Below are positions 8,984 to 17,898 of a DNA stretch of 64,000 nt, in pieces. Made by a program: the position numbers and the translations under genes. The notes beneath the pieces are model-generated. The model was given only the letters and a program-made list of their open reading frames with translations. It ran no database searches and had not been told where the DNA came from. The DNA comes from Oscillospiraceae bacterium (GTDB lineage: Bacteria; Bacillota; Clostridia; Oscillospirales; Ruminococcaceae): assembly GCA_017432285.1 (NCBI GenBank), contig JAFRJM010000008.1, forward strand, positions 1 to 64,000, read 5' to 3'. The first letter of the stretch is position 1; each line of letters starts with the position of its first letter.

Positions 8984-10501
8984 ATGAAAAAAGTGTTGAA
9001 AAGAGTATCCCCGGAATCCCAGGGCATCTCGTCTGCCAGGACTGAGCAGCTTCTGAGGGAGCTTCATTCTTTTGACAATGAAGTACACGGATTCCTTCTT
9101 GCTGTAAACGGCAAGGTCATCTGTGAATCCTTTACCTACCCGTACAGGCCGAACATCCCCCATTCATGCCATAGCCTCGGAAAAAGCTATACTGCAACCG
9201 CAGTTGGTCTTGCTGTGACACAAGGTCTTGTCTCAGTCGAAGATCTTCTAATTGATATTTTTGCAGATGAGATAAAGGCATTTGGCATAGATGTCAAACC
9301 CGGCATGGAAAAAGTTCGTGTGAGAGATCTTCTCAGCATGTCATCGGGAACAAAAGGCATGCCTGCCCTCAATGACCTGTGGTTCGAGAACTTTCTCTCA
9401 GCAGAGATAGTACATGAACCCGGCACAACGTTCCTTTATAACACCACCGGCGCTTCCATGCTTGGAGCGATCGTCGAAAAAGTGACCAGAAAGGATATGG
9501 TCACTTTCCTGAAAGAATCCCTGTTTGACGAAATAGGCATTGATGAGGATGAGATAATCTGGCAGAAGTTCGCCGATAACCGCACAGCGGAACCGGGGCT
9601 CTGCGCTACTACCGAAGCAAACCTCCGTCTTGGCATGCTTTACGCAGACAGAGGGCGTGCATATGGCAAACAGCTGATAGACCCGTCATGGATGGATGAA
9701 GCTCTCAGCGTCCAGGTAGAGAACGGCCCGGTACACGGTGCAGACAATGCGTCTTCCGGTTATGGTTGGCAGCTCTGGATGAACACAACTCCAGGCACAG
9801 TCCGTTTTGATGGCGGACAGGGTCAGCTAGACATAATCTGGCCTGACAAACACGCAGTAGCAGCTATCCATCAGTCCGGACGGGATCCGCAGGGATGTGA
9901 CAACACCGTCAACGCTATTCTCAGATTTATGGAAGAGATCTCTGACAGTCCTCTGCCGGAAGATCCTGAAGCATTCAGCTCATTGATAGAATATGCTTCC
10001 ACCAGAGAAGTCAAAGCCCTTGAACCATCCGCAATCCCGGAAAGCGCCAATGACCTGTTCGGATCCTATCTGCTTACGGAAGGCTCTTTGATCCCATACA
10101 TAGAAGTAGCCCCGATGAATCATGACTTCTGGTACCTGTTCCATGACAGATCTGTAAATCCGGAAGCAGTGACAGTCGAGCTGCGTCCTAAAAACGATGC
10201 GGTGATGCTTACTCTGAACCGCGACAAGAGTTTCCTTTGCGGTCTTGACGGCAAGTGGATACTGCAGGATGTCACCGGACCGCTTAAAGGTCTTACCAAA
10301 GTTGCATGCTGTGCCCAGTTCAATGAAGACGGAAGCCTCCGCATAATCCTCAAGTGGCTCAACGGCTGGTCTGTGTCCGATATCCTTCTCCGCAAAGGAG
10401 ACCGTCCCGGAGATCTGCTGCTTACGAACACCAAAGATATGCTGCATGAATATCTGCCGCCTGTGATTCATGAATGCAAAGGACGCAAGGTGCGTATCTG
10501 A
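8984..10501 (+). CDS. Beta-lactamase-fold serine hydrolase (class C/esterase type)
   Basis: A 505-residue serine hydrolase of the beta-lactamase/penicillin-binding protein-like superfamily. The S-x-x-K motif is SLGK (Ser64, Lys67) and the second motif is YNTTG (Tyr152). GGQGQLDIIWP resembles the third, H/K-[ST]-G-like region seen in esterases and peptidases of the family. The C-terminal 150 residues form a separate domain of unknown role. No signal peptide is visible, so a cytoplasmic esterase or amidase is likelier than a drug-resistance enzyme. The ATG at 8984 is preferred over 8960 because AAAGGGA lies 6 bases upstream. It precedes the flavoprotein gene by 56 bases and is probably co-transcribed with it. 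Confidence 0.85.
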   Translation: MKKVLKRVSPESQGISSARTEQLLRELHSFDNEVHGFLLAVNGKVICESFTYPYRPNIPHSCHSLGKSYTATAVGLAVTQGLVSVEDLLIDIFADEIKAFGIDVKPGMEKVRVRDLLSMSSGTKGMPALNDLWFENFLSAEIVHEPGTTFLYNTTGASMLGAIVEKVTRKDMVTFLKESLFDEIGIDEDEIIWQKFADNRTAEPGLCATTEANLRLGMLYADRGRAYGKQLIDPSWMDEALSVQVENGPVHGADNASSGYGWQLWMNTTPGTVRFDGGQGQLDIIWPDKHAVAAIHQSGRDPQGCDNTVNAILRFMEEISDSPLPEDPEAFSSLIEYASTREVKALEPSAIPESANDLFGSYLLTEGSLIPYIEVAPMNHDFWYLFHDRSVNPEAVTVELRPKNDAVMLTLNRDKSFLCGLDGKWILQDVTGPLKGLTKVACCAQFNEDGSLRIILKWLNGWSVSDILLRKGDRPGDLLLTNTKDMLHEYLPPVIHECKGRKVRI

Positions 10502-10557
10502 TCAAACAGTCATGATCCAGTGCAATACACATCTTATTCCAAGTACAGGAGAATGCT

Positions 10558-12642
10558 ATGGACTCAAAGTATGAACCGCTATTCACACCGTGGAAAGTCG
10601 GAAACGTAGAGATCAAGAACCGCATCGTAATGGTCCCCATGGAAGGAACAAATATGATCCAGTGGGAAGCAAAGACCGGATACGTTAAAGGGATCGAGGA
10701 ATTCTACCGTGACCGCAAAGACAACAATATCGGCTTGTTCATCCCAGGCCTCATCCCGCTGATCAGCATCGTCGGGGAGAAATGGGTGTACAAACATCCG
10801 GAGGTTTTTGAACCTGTAAAACCGGTCATTGAGGAAATCCATCAGAGCGGTGCAAAGATCTTCTTCCAGCTCAGCGCAGGCGCCGGACGTTCAATGATCC
10901 TCCCCACTCTTCTAAAACCTTTTGTAAAAAAAGGAGTTCTTAAGACCTTATCCTCAAAAGTGATAATGTCAAAGTGGTGGTGGTCCGCACCTGATCCTGA
11001 TGAACCAAATGTCTGGGATCCTGATGTTAAGATGGACCTTTTCACTTCAGAGATGATCAGCCAGTTCATCTATGCTTTCGGACAGACAGCAAAACTGTGC
11101 AAAGATGCCGGTGTCGATGGTGTGGAGATACATGCCGTCCATGAGGGATATCTGCTGGATCAGTTCGCCATGCAGTATACCAATCACCGCGATGACGCGT
11201 ACGGCGGCAGCCTCGAGAATCGGCTTCGTTTCGCATGCGAGATAGTAAAAGAGATAAAGAAGGTCTGCGGCGATGACTTCCCGGTGTCACTGCGCTATTC
11301 CGTCTGTTCCATGACGAGAGGCTTCAATCAAGGCGCAGTTCCTGGAGAGATCTTTGATGAAGTCGGGCGTTCGATGGCTGAATCCGAAAAGGCCATCAAG
11401 ATCCTCGAGGAAGCAGGATATGACCTGTTCAACTGCGATAACGGAACATATGACGCCTGGTACTGGGCTCATCCTCCAGTATATGCGCCATTGAACATAA
11501 ACCTCTCCTATGTAGAGCATATAAAGCAATTCACATCAAAACCTGTAGTATGTGCGGGACGCATGCAGCCGGATGCTGCAGCCGAATCCATCGCCGCAGG
11601 CCGCATCGATGCTATGGGCGTAGGCCGTCAGCTCCTTTGCGATCCGGAATTCATCACGAAGATCAAGGAAGACCGGATTGCCGACATAAGACCATGCATA
11701 GCCTGCCACGGTGCCTGTCTCCCATTCAATGGTATGAATGGCAAAGGCACCGACATCGACCCGATGCATCCGGATATGGGACGTTGTGTCCTGAATCCGT
11801 GGACAAACAACGAGAAAAAATACTCCAAAGCTCCTGCAAAGAATCCGAAACGTATCGCAATTGTAGGCGGAGGAATAGCAGGTATGGAAGCAGCTATTCA
11901 GGCTTCCCTTCGTGGTCATTCTGTCACGCTTTATGAGAAATCAGACAAGCTTGGCGGAGTGTTCAACGCTGCCGCAGCTATGTCTTTCAAAGAAAAGGAC
12001 AAGGCTCTTCTTGAATGGTACAAGCGTCAGCTGGAAAACTCAGGTGCTGAAGTCCGTATGCAGACTGAAATCACTGATCTCAGTTCACTTGATGCTGATA
12101 TCGTCATCGTAGCGATAGGAGCCCATGCACGCACGTTGAACATACCCGGTGCAGAACGTGCTGTAACAGCAACAGACTTCCTGAATGGTGATGTCCAGGT
12201 CGGTGATAACGTCGGTATCATTGGCGGCGGACTTACAGGATGCGAGATAGCATATGAGCTCGCCCTCCAGGGCAAGCATCCGTTTATTGTAGAGATGACG
12301 GATTATCTGGTTGGAGCAAGAGGCATCTGTATGGCCAACTCGACTATGCTCAGAGAGCTGCTCCGCTTCCACGAAGTCCCTGCCTATCTGAATGCAACAG
12401 CGGAATCTATCACAGATGACAGTCTTGTCATCAACACAGCTGAAGGTCGGAAAACGATTCCTGCTGATTCAGTGATCCTTTCAGTGGGATATACGCCGGA
12501 CAAACACTTTGAGCCTGCAGACAAAAAGAAAAAGACAGCCTCTCCTCAGTTTTTCTTCATCGGAGACTGCGACAAGGTCGGCAGCCTCAAGACTGTTGTC
12601 AAACAAGCATACGAACTTGTTCAAAAGATTTCTTACGCGTAA
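10558..12642 (+). CDS. 2-Enoate reductase-like flavoprotein (OYE + FAD/NAD domains)
   Basis: A 694-residue Fe-S flavoprotein of the enoate reductase/2,4-dienoyl-CoA reductase/BaiCD group. An N-terminal Old Yellow Enzyme TIM barrel (about 1-375, FMN) carries VEIHAVHEGYLLDQF. A [4Fe-4S] site follows with Cys380, Cys383, Cys387 and a fourth Cys near 409 (GRCVLNP). Next come an FAD dinucleotide fold (IAIVGGGIAGMEAA, about residue 432) and a nested NAD(P) fold (VGIIGGGLTGCE, about 552). Such enzymes reduce activated C=C bonds with NAD(P)H in the cytoplasm of anaerobes. AGGAGA precedes the ATG. It is paralogous to the product at 14462-16516, and the substrate is unknown. Confidence 0.9.
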   Translation: MDSKYEPLFTPWKVGNVEIKNRIVMVPMEGTNMIQWEAKTGYVKGIEEFYRDRKDNNIGLFIPGLIPLISIVGEKWVYKHPEVFEPVKPVIEEIHQSGAKIFFQLSAGAGRSMILPTLLKPFVKKGVLKTLSSKVIMSKWWWSAPDPDEPNVWDPDVKMDLFTSEMISQFIYAFGQTAKLCKDAGVDGVEIHAVHEGYLLDQFAMQYTNHRDDAYGGSLENRLRFACEIVKEIKKVCGDDFPVSLRYSVCSMTRGFNQGAVPGEIFDEVGRSMAESEKAIKILEEAGYDLFNCDNGTYDAWYWAHPPVYAPLNINLSYVEHIKQFTSKPVVCAGRMQPDAAAESIAAGRIDAMGVGRQLLCDPEFITKIKEDRIADIRPCIACHGACLPFNGMNGKGTDIDPMHPDMGRCVLNPWTNNEKKYSKAPAKNPKRIAIVGGGIAGMEAAIQASLRGHSVTLYEKSDKLGGVFNAAAAMSFKEKDKALLEWYKRQLENSGAEVRMQTEITDLSSLDADIVIVAIGAHARTLNIPGAERAVTATDFLNGDVQVGDNVGIIGGGLTGCEIAYELALQGKHPFIVEMTDYLVGARGICMANSTMLRELLRFHEVPAYLNATAESITDDSLVINTAEGRKTIPADSVILSVGYTPDKHFEPADKKKKTASPQFFFIGDCDKVGSLKTVVKQAYELVQKISYA

Positions 12643-12663
12643 CCAATATATTGTTTCACACAG

Positions 12664-12700
12664 AAATGGAGCCCTTCCTCAGGAATGGGCTCCATTTGTT
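12664..12700. terminator. Hairpin terminator between convergent genes
   Basis: Perfect 11-bp stem AAATGGAGCCC (12664-12674) and GGGCTCCATTT (12687-12697), 12-base loop, followed by GTT. It lies 22 bases after the plus-strand flavoprotein and 21 bases after the stop of the minus-strand aconitase X small subunit, so it probably serves both. The T-run is short, which lowers certainty for either direction. Confidence 0.75.
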
Positions 12701-12717
12701 AATATGATCATTTTGTG

Positions 12718-13161
12718 TCAGGAAACTTCAACCGTTCCGTCTTCCTTAACAGTCACTGTCATGCCGTCTTTCATGTACTCAAGGAATTCCGCACCAAGGC
12801 AGTCCACAACAGGAAGAGGTGTCCCTTCGAGCCACACATCAGAAAGTATAGCTCCGGCTGCAGCCAGTGAATCGATCGGTTCGGAAAACAGCATGCATGC
12901 CGGCTGACGGCCCATGGAACATGCGCAGTACAAGACCAGTCCTCCGGTGGTGGATCCAATCGTCTGAGGCAGACAAAGCGCTTTCCCAAACATCTGCTTT
13001 CCATATAGATCTGTATTGTTCTGGTCTCCGCATGTCGCTTTTTTATCTCCGAACTGAAGTGCCTTCTGGAAGGACGCCAGCGTATTCAGTCCGCCGTGTG
13101 AGACGAGAGCTTCTGCCGTAACATTTCCGGGTACTACCGGTCTGCCTTTAAAAGTCTTCAT
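12718..13161 (-). CDS. Aconitase X swivel domain protein (small subunit, DUF126)
   Basis: A 147-residue small subunit of aconitase X (AcnX), the mobile swivel domain that completes the dehydratase active site with the large subunit encoded just upstream. Family hallmarks include FKGRPVVPGN at the start, SFWGG-like FGDKKATCGDQNN, and LPQTIGSTTGG, which contains the conserved serine region. The start is set at 13161 because AGGAGGG lies just upstream and the protein then begins MKTFKGR; the open frame continues to 13221 but overlaps the large subunit. Only one base separates the two genes, implying a coupled two-subunit enzyme. Confidence 0.9.
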   Translation of the reverse strand: MKTFKGRPVVPGNVTAEALVSHGGLNTLASFQKALQFGDKKATCGDQNNTDLYGKQMFGKALCLPQTIGSTTGGLVLYCACSMGRQPACMLFSEPIDSLAAAGAILSDVWLEGTPLPVVDCLGAEFLEYMKDGMTVTVKEDGTVEVS

Positions 13162-13162
13162 C

Positions 13163-14449
13163 TTATTTCCCTCCTTTGGTGATCTGCTCAAGAATCTCAT
13201 CGTCCGTGTAATAACGGGCATTGGTGTATGTACGGAGCTTATTGCTCGACGTTATGACCGGTTTCCTCGTGCTCATGGGGTTATTCATATACATGAGCGG
13301 ACATATATAGCTGGTAATAACGCCGGTCTTCTTTAGGCGGGCAGCATATGGCGTTTCACCAAAAGCCTTAAGCACATCCGGCGCAGCGGTAAACACGGTT
13401 GGGATAACGACTTGTGTATTTCCTGCAGCCTTCAGGCTGGCTTCGACCTTTTCTGTCCAGGAGATGAGCTGATTAAGACTCATGTGAGGGCATCCCATGA
13501 AACAAAGCTTCGGTTTTGCATCCTTGTTCTTCCAGATAACCGGGTAGTTATCATAGACTCTCTGAAGTTCCTGATCATCGATGACGTATACTTTGGCATC
13601 CTCGCGAATAAGTTTCTCGCCCAATTCAACCGCCTCAGGTGTGATGTTCTCTATGTGATAGAGGCCGACAGCACCGTTGGAGGCTGTAGCGGCACCGAAA
13701 TCTTTAAGGTACGTCTTTGCGTCATCATCCAGTTTTCCGCCGAGCCACTTGTCCAGTCCGCGCACATACGGGACTTCCTCCATAACCTTCATTCCGACCG
13801 CAGAACCAAGCAGCTGAGCTTCCGGTTTTTTGGTTGTACGGACCTCAATGATCCAGCTGGCTTTTCTTCCCTCATCAGTCAGCAAGCCGAAAGACGGGAC
13901 ATAGCCAAGCACCGAACCCATAAGATCGATAATACCTGAGTTCCTGTTGCATCTTGCACCGAGGACGGAGTTCGCATAGACGACGGCGGATGATTCTGCC
14001 CATGAAAGAATATCACCTTTCTTAGGGGTGTTTCCGACCTCATCCATATAGCATGTGCAGGTAAAAGCATTCTTGTTCATAAGTCCAAGTTTTTCCAGCT
14101 GTCCCTCATAGAACTCCTGCCTTGTGAACATGAAATACTTGAAAACGATATCCTGCAGCAGGTCGCTTGGGACATTGCTGTCCATCGGACGCGGATCCAT
14201 GCTGAACTGCTGTTTGGAGACAGCACCGGCATCTATCAGTTTATCCATCAGTTCATATACCGGAGCAAGAGCCTTCAGTCCGACAGATGTTACCAGGTGA
14301 TTGTACTTGCTGGTGACCGGAACCATCTTGTCCGCCCCGAACACATCGCCATAGCGGACCATTGTCTCCATGACTTTGGCAAGAGTCTCGCCTTTCTCGC
14401 CGTTCAGGATAGCCTGCTGCTCTTCTGTGAGTTGCATTTTGACTTCCAT
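13163..14449 (-). CDS. Aconitase X catalytic large subunit (DUF521)
   Basis: A 428-residue AcnX large subunit. Characterised relatives dehydrate hydroxy compounds: cis-3-hydroxy-L-proline dehydratase in bacteria and phosphomevalonate dehydratase in archaea. Cysteines expected to hold the Fe-S cluster appear in CTCYMDEVGN (about 135), GARCNRNSG (about 168) and GCPHMSLNQ (about 321). The first start codon of the frame is TTG at 14452, but ATG at 14449 has AAGGAGG 7 bases upstream and is preferred. That ribosome site overlaps the stop of the enoate-reductase-like gene, so the three genes 16516-12718 form one operon. The neighbours suggest its product is passed to an ene-reductase rather than to proline metabolism; no proline gene is nearby. 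Confidence 0.9.
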   Translation of the reverse strand: MEVKMQLTEEQQAILNGEKGETLAKVMETMVRYGDVFGADKMVPVTSKYNHLVTSVGLKALAPVYELMDKLIDAGAVSKQQFSMDPRPMDSNVPSDLLQDIVFKYFMFTRQEFYEGQLEKLGLMNKNAFTCTCYMDEVGNTPKKGDILSWAESSAVVYANSVLGARCNRNSGIIDLMGSVLGYVPSFGLLTDEGRKASWIIEVRTTKKPEAQLLGSAVGMKVMEEVPYVRGLDKWLGGKLDDDAKTYLKDFGAATASNGAVGLYHIENITPEAVELGEKLIREDAKVYVIDDQELQRVYDNYPVIWKNKDAKPKLCFMGCPHMSLNQLISWTEKVEASLKAAGNTQVVIPTVFTAAPDVLKAFGETPYAARLKKTGVITSYICPLMYMNNPMSTRKPVITSSNKLRTYTNARYYTDDEILEQITKGGK

Positions 14450-14461
14450 CAATATTCCTCC

Positions 14462-16516
14462 TTATATCTTCATGGCCACATCATAGGCCCGCCAGATAAC
14501 GGTGCGGAGGTTTCCGACCGACAGGCAGTCCCCTACGAGAGACACATTTTTTGCTTTTTCGAAAGCTGGTGCAGGAATGTATCCGGCGCAGCTGATAACG
14601 GAATCGCATGGTATCTCTATATCGCTTCCGTCTTTTGTTCTGCAGACAATCGAACCGTCTCTGACTTCCTTGAGAGTGGTCTCCAGATAGACCGGGACCT
14701 CATTCAGTGCGAACCATTCCCTCAGGTATGAGGAGTTAGCCAGACACACGCCTTTCTGACTTACAAGGTCATCCTTCATCTCAATAATGACTGGCTTCTT
14801 CCCCTTTAGTGCCAATTCGTATGCAATCTCGCTGCCTGTAAGTCCGCCGCCGATAACAGCCACTGTTTCTCCAACAGGCGTCCCGAGCAGGAAGTCACAT
14901 GCTTCGATCATTTTCTCATAGCCGGGAACGTTCTTCAGGAAACGCGGCTTGGCCCCGGTAGCAACTATGACCGGATCGCTGCCAAACGCGGACAGATTTT
15001 TGACTTCATCATTCAGACGGACCTCGATGCCCATCTTGTCCATCTCTCTCATGTACCATGCCAGCAGGTCCCTGAGTTTTCCTTTGTACGATTCAGCGCT
15101 TGCTGCAATGAAGTTGCCTCCAAGCACGTCCGCTTTTTCGTGGATGACTGGCTCGTGTCCGCGCATTTTCAGGACTCTTGCCGCTTCCATTCCGCCTATT
15201 CCGCCGCCGATGATATGCACCGTCTTTGGCGCGTTTGTTTTCTTGATGTAGTGCTTGTTCCACTGCATCGTTTCCGCATTGACGGCACATCTTGCCAGAT
15301 GCAGACTGTCAGACAGATCCTGATCATTTGGCACGCCCTTGTAGTGACACATATTGAAGCATCCGTTATGGCAGAGTATACAAGGCCTGATGTCCTCTTC
15401 CCTGTCCTCCATCATCTTTGTGACCCATGCCTGATCCGCGAGGAACTGACGGGCAAAGCCGGCTCCGTCAAGCTTACCCTCCGCGATGGCATCCGCAGCT
15501 ACTCTGGGATCCAGTCTTCCTGCACAGACAACAGGGATGTCAACAAACTGTTTAATATGTTCCACATCCTCAAGGTTGCAGTTTTCTGGCATATAGATAG
15601 GCGGATGTGCCCAGTACCATGCATCGTATGTGCCGTTGTCGCAGTTTAGCATATCATACCCGGCATCCTGAAGATACTTTGCAGCGCGTTCAGATTCCTC
15701 CATATCTCTTCCTACTTCTACATATTCCTCACCAGGGAGCGCGCCTTCACGGAACCCTTTTGTCTTGGAAACCACGCTGTAGCGCAGAGAGACCGGGAAA
15801 TCATCACCGCATGTCTTCTTGATGGCCTTGACGATCTCGACCGGGAAACGATATCTGTTCTCAAAAGAACCGCCGTATTCATCTGTACGTTTATTGACAT
15901 ATTTCAGAGTAAACTGATCCAGCAGATACCCTTCATGCACTGCGTGTATCTCTACACCGTCCACTCCTGCATCCTTGAGCAATTTTGCTGTCTGAGCAAA
16001 AGCATCTATGAACTCCTGAATCTCCTCTTTCGTCATTTCCCTCGACGGGATCTTGTCTGACCATCTGTTAGGAGACGGGCTGGCACTTGCAGTTATCTTG
16101 TCCAGATCCATCACCGGCTTGCTCACAGCTCGAAGGACCGGATTTGTATACAGTTTCTCCATCATCTCACTGACTGTGAATGAACGTCCGAAACCTGCTG
16201 TAAGCTGGACGAACAGTTTCGCTCCAGTCTTGTGGAATTCAGGCATCCACGCCTTCAGGTCATCATACATCTTTTTCTTCTTATGCAGCCACTGCCCGAA
16301 CATAGGGTTGTACACCGGCTGGCACCCCGGAAGCACCAGGCCGACATTGTTCTTTGCGACCTCAAGTATGAATTTGGCACCCATCTCATCAAAATGGTTG
16401 TTCTCCATCCATCCAAGCAGATTAGTGCCTCCCATGCTGGTGAGAACGATGCGGTTCTTAATCTCGCAGTTGCCTATCTTCCACGGTGTGAACAGCGGAT
16501 TAAGCTTCTGATCCAT
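14462..16516 (-). CDS. 2-Enoate reductase-like flavoprotein, second paralogue
   Basis: A 684-residue protein with the same order as the product of 10558-12642: OYE barrel (about 1-370), a Cys cluster (CILCHNGC near 378-385, with another Cys in HLARCAVN), FAD fold (VHIIGGGIGGMEAAR) and NAD(P) fold (VAVIGGGLTGSEIAYE). Both paralogues share VDGVEIHAVHEGYLLDQF and the unusual DNGTYDAWYWAHPP segment, which suggests related substrates. GGAGGAAT precedes the ATG. It is the first gene of an operon with both aconitase X subunits, so the likely reaction is reduction of an alpha,beta-unsaturated product or substrate of that dehydratase. Substrate unproven. Confidence 0.9.
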   Translation of the reverse strand: MDQKLNPLFTPWKIGNCEIKNRIVLTSMGGTNLLGWMENNHFDEMGAKFILEVAKNNVGLVLPGCQPVYNPMFGQWLHKKKKMYDDLKAWMPEFHKTGAKLFVQLTAGFGRSFTVSEMMEKLYTNPVLRAVSKPVMDLDKITASASPSPNRWSDKIPSREMTKEEIQEFIDAFAQTAKLLKDAGVDGVEIHAVHEGYLLDQFTLKYVNKRTDEYGGSFENRYRFPVEIVKAIKKTCGDDFPVSLRYSVVSKTKGFREGALPGEEYVEVGRDMEESERAAKYLQDAGYDMLNCDNGTYDAWYWAHPPIYMPENCNLEDVEHIKQFVDIPVVCAGRLDPRVAADAIAEGKLDGAGFARQFLADQAWVTKMMEDREEDIRPCILCHNGCFNMCHYKGVPNDQDLSDSLHLARCAVNAETMQWNKHYIKKTNAPKTVHIIGGGIGGMEAARVLKMRGHEPVIHEKADVLGGNFIAASAESYKGKLRDLLAWYMREMDKMGIEVRLNDEVKNLSAFGSDPVIVATGAKPRFLKNVPGYEKMIEACDFLLGTPVGETVAVIGGGLTGSEIAYELALKGKKPVIIEMKDDLVSQKGVCLANSSYLREWFALNEVPVYLETTLKEVRDGSIVCRTKDGSDIEIPCDSVISCAGYIPAPAFEKAKNVSLVGDCLSVGNLRTVIWRAYDVAMKI

Positions 16517-16781
16517 ATCATTCCTCCTCTAACTTTTCTCTTTAATGTAATTATAATTTCTTAGTTTAATAATATTCAACTGGCCTGTAACGCCTTGATG
16601 TATGATGTTTCTGGAAACAGGATCTAATGCGATATTCAACAAATTTCTGCACAGAGAAACGGACACGAAACCCAGCAATCAGCTTACATTTACGTGTCCG
16701 TTTTAAATCTAATTTGGTAGTAATCAAGCATACGCAAAAACGATATACCTCTTCAACAAAGGCTTCGTTTTCCTGACATCT
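16517..16781. other. Intergenic region with inverted repeat
   Basis: No gene is supported in this stretch. It contains a perfect 11-bp inverted repeat, AAACGGACACG (16657-16667) and CGTGTCCGTTT (16693-16703), with a 25-base loop. It could terminate the minus-strand acetyltransferase transcript, although T-runs are weak on both sides. The promoter of the flavoprotein/aconitase X operon should lie between 16517 and about 16600, which is A/T-rich on the minus strand; I could not fix hexamers. Confidence 0.5.
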
Positions 16782-17231
16782 TTACCTGTGAATATACATT
16801 CTCGCCATTTCCGGCTCCCCGTCTCCCTGAGCCATACAGTAGAACTCCCATCCGTACCTCTCATAGAATCCTGTATGGTCGGTTAGCAAATAGACAGGCG
16901 AGATCCCGTGTGCCCTGAGATCTTCTACTGTCATATCCAGAAGGTGACCGGCAATCCCTAGTTTTCTGTAATCTTCTTCCGTATAGACCGCGCAGACGTT
17001 AGGGGTAAGATCCTTTCTGTCATGGAAATCGTTCTCTATAACGCCCATTCCCCCTACGATTCGCTCACCGTCCATACACAGATACCAGCCAAGCTCTGTC
17101 TGCCCGCTGAGATATGCATCCATGCACTCCAGATATGCCTCTTCCGGAACATACCATTTGCTGCTGAACCATTCAGCGGCTTTCTTCTCTAACATCGGTC
17201 TTTCTCTGAGAGTTATATATGTAAGATCCAT
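16782..17231 (-). CDS. GNAT family N-acetyltransferase
   Basis: A 149-residue acetyltransferase of the GNAT superfamily, which transfers the acetyl group from acetyl-CoA to an amine. The V-C-A-V-Y-T-x-x-x-Y-R-x-x-G-I-A-G-x-L-L segment near residues 92-112 is the acetyl-CoA-binding motif A (R-x-x-G-x-G/A pattern). The C-terminal TDHTGFYERYGWEF is the typical final strand. Target unknown. AGAAGGGA precedes the ATG. It lies downstream of the membrane protein gene on the same strand. Confidence 0.88.
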   Translation of the reverse strand: MDLTYITLRERPMLEKKAAEWFSSKWYVPEEAYLECMDAYLSGQTELGWYLCMDGERIVGGMGVIENDFHDRKDLTPNVCAVYTEEDYRKLGIAGHLLDMTVEDLRAHGISPVYLLTDHTGFYERYGWEFYCMAQGDGEPEMARMYIHR

Positions 17232-17258
17232 AATTCTGTCCCTTCTAAAAACTTATCA

Positions 17259-17741
17259 TTATTTTATCAGCTGCACTAATCCAGCGATAATAGCTGCTAA
17301 AAGAGGCATACCGACTATTGTCCCTACCCATTTCTTAATCCGAGTCTCTTTCGGGATATATGGCTTAAGATCCTCTGTTCCCGGGATCTCCCAGGCCTTT
17401 GTGTGCCCCACCCAAAACTCGTCTATGAATAACCTGTCAAAAAGGCCGGAGATCAGGTATATACATGTCATCTGAAGAAACACTTCCATGAAACCTTTTG
17501 CTCCGTTAAAACAACATACCAAAACAGGAACAACAGTGATCATTGGGATAAAAATAGCAAGGCTGCTGATCAGTGTCGCCTTCTTTATCATTTCAGGAGT
17601 CGTCAACCCAAGTTCCACCACCCGGTCTTTAACATCCTGCTCATAGAAAACCACAAGCCCTACCGGGCCATCTGCGATACCTACCACGCAGATAAGCAGG
17701 AGCCAAAAGGCCATCATCAGCCCTTCTAAAACAACTAACAT
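17259..17741 (-). CDS. Unrecognised four-helix membrane protein
   Basis: A 160-residue hydrophobic protein with about four membrane segments (roughly residues 5-30, 53-78, 84-100 and 140-158) separated by charged loops, including a FIDEFWVGHTKAW segment. I do not recognise the family. It starts opposite the TetR gene across a 157-bp divergent region that holds a large palindrome, so it may be controlled by that regulator. GAGGA upstream of the ATG supports the start. The acetyltransferase gene follows after 27 bases and may be co-transcribed. Confidence 0.7.
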   Translation of the reverse strand: MLVVLEGLMMAFWLLLICVVGIADGPVGLVVFYEQDVKDRVVELGLTTPEMIKKATLISSLAIFIPMITVVPVLVCCFNGAKGFMEVFLQMTCIYLISGLFDRLFIDEFWVGHTKAWEIPGTEDLKPYIPKETRIKKWVGTIVGMPLLAAIIAGLVQLIK

Positions 17742-17854
17742 GTGATATGTCCTCTTCTGTACTTTTTTGACGACAATATTCTATCACAATTTCCGCTCAT
17801 ATCCACTTATCCATTTTACGGTAAAAAAATGTATACAACTCCTATATTCAGTAT

Positions 17855-17884
17855 TATAATTACTGTTATATAACGATAATTATA
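17855..17884. promoter_or_regulatory. 30-bp palindromic operator, likely TetR site
   Basis: Positions 17855-17869 and 17870-17884 are inverted copies of each other with 2 mismatches in 15 (core GTTATATAAC, outer arms TATAATTA/TAATTATA). The palindrome sits directly upstream of the AAGGAG ribosome site of the TetR gene and includes a TATAAT at its left edge, so a bound repressor would block the promoter. It lies in the divergent region shared with the membrane protein gene at 17741, which it could also control. Autoregulation is the usual arrangement in the TetR family. Confidence 0.72.
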
Positions 17885-17898
17885 TAAGGAGAATATAG

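Noticed and set aside
8984..10501. Serine hydrolase as a class C beta-lactamase resistance gene
   Set aside because: It has no signal peptide, is about 130 residues too long, lacks the canonical Y-x-N and K-T-G motifs, and lies in a metabolic cluster.
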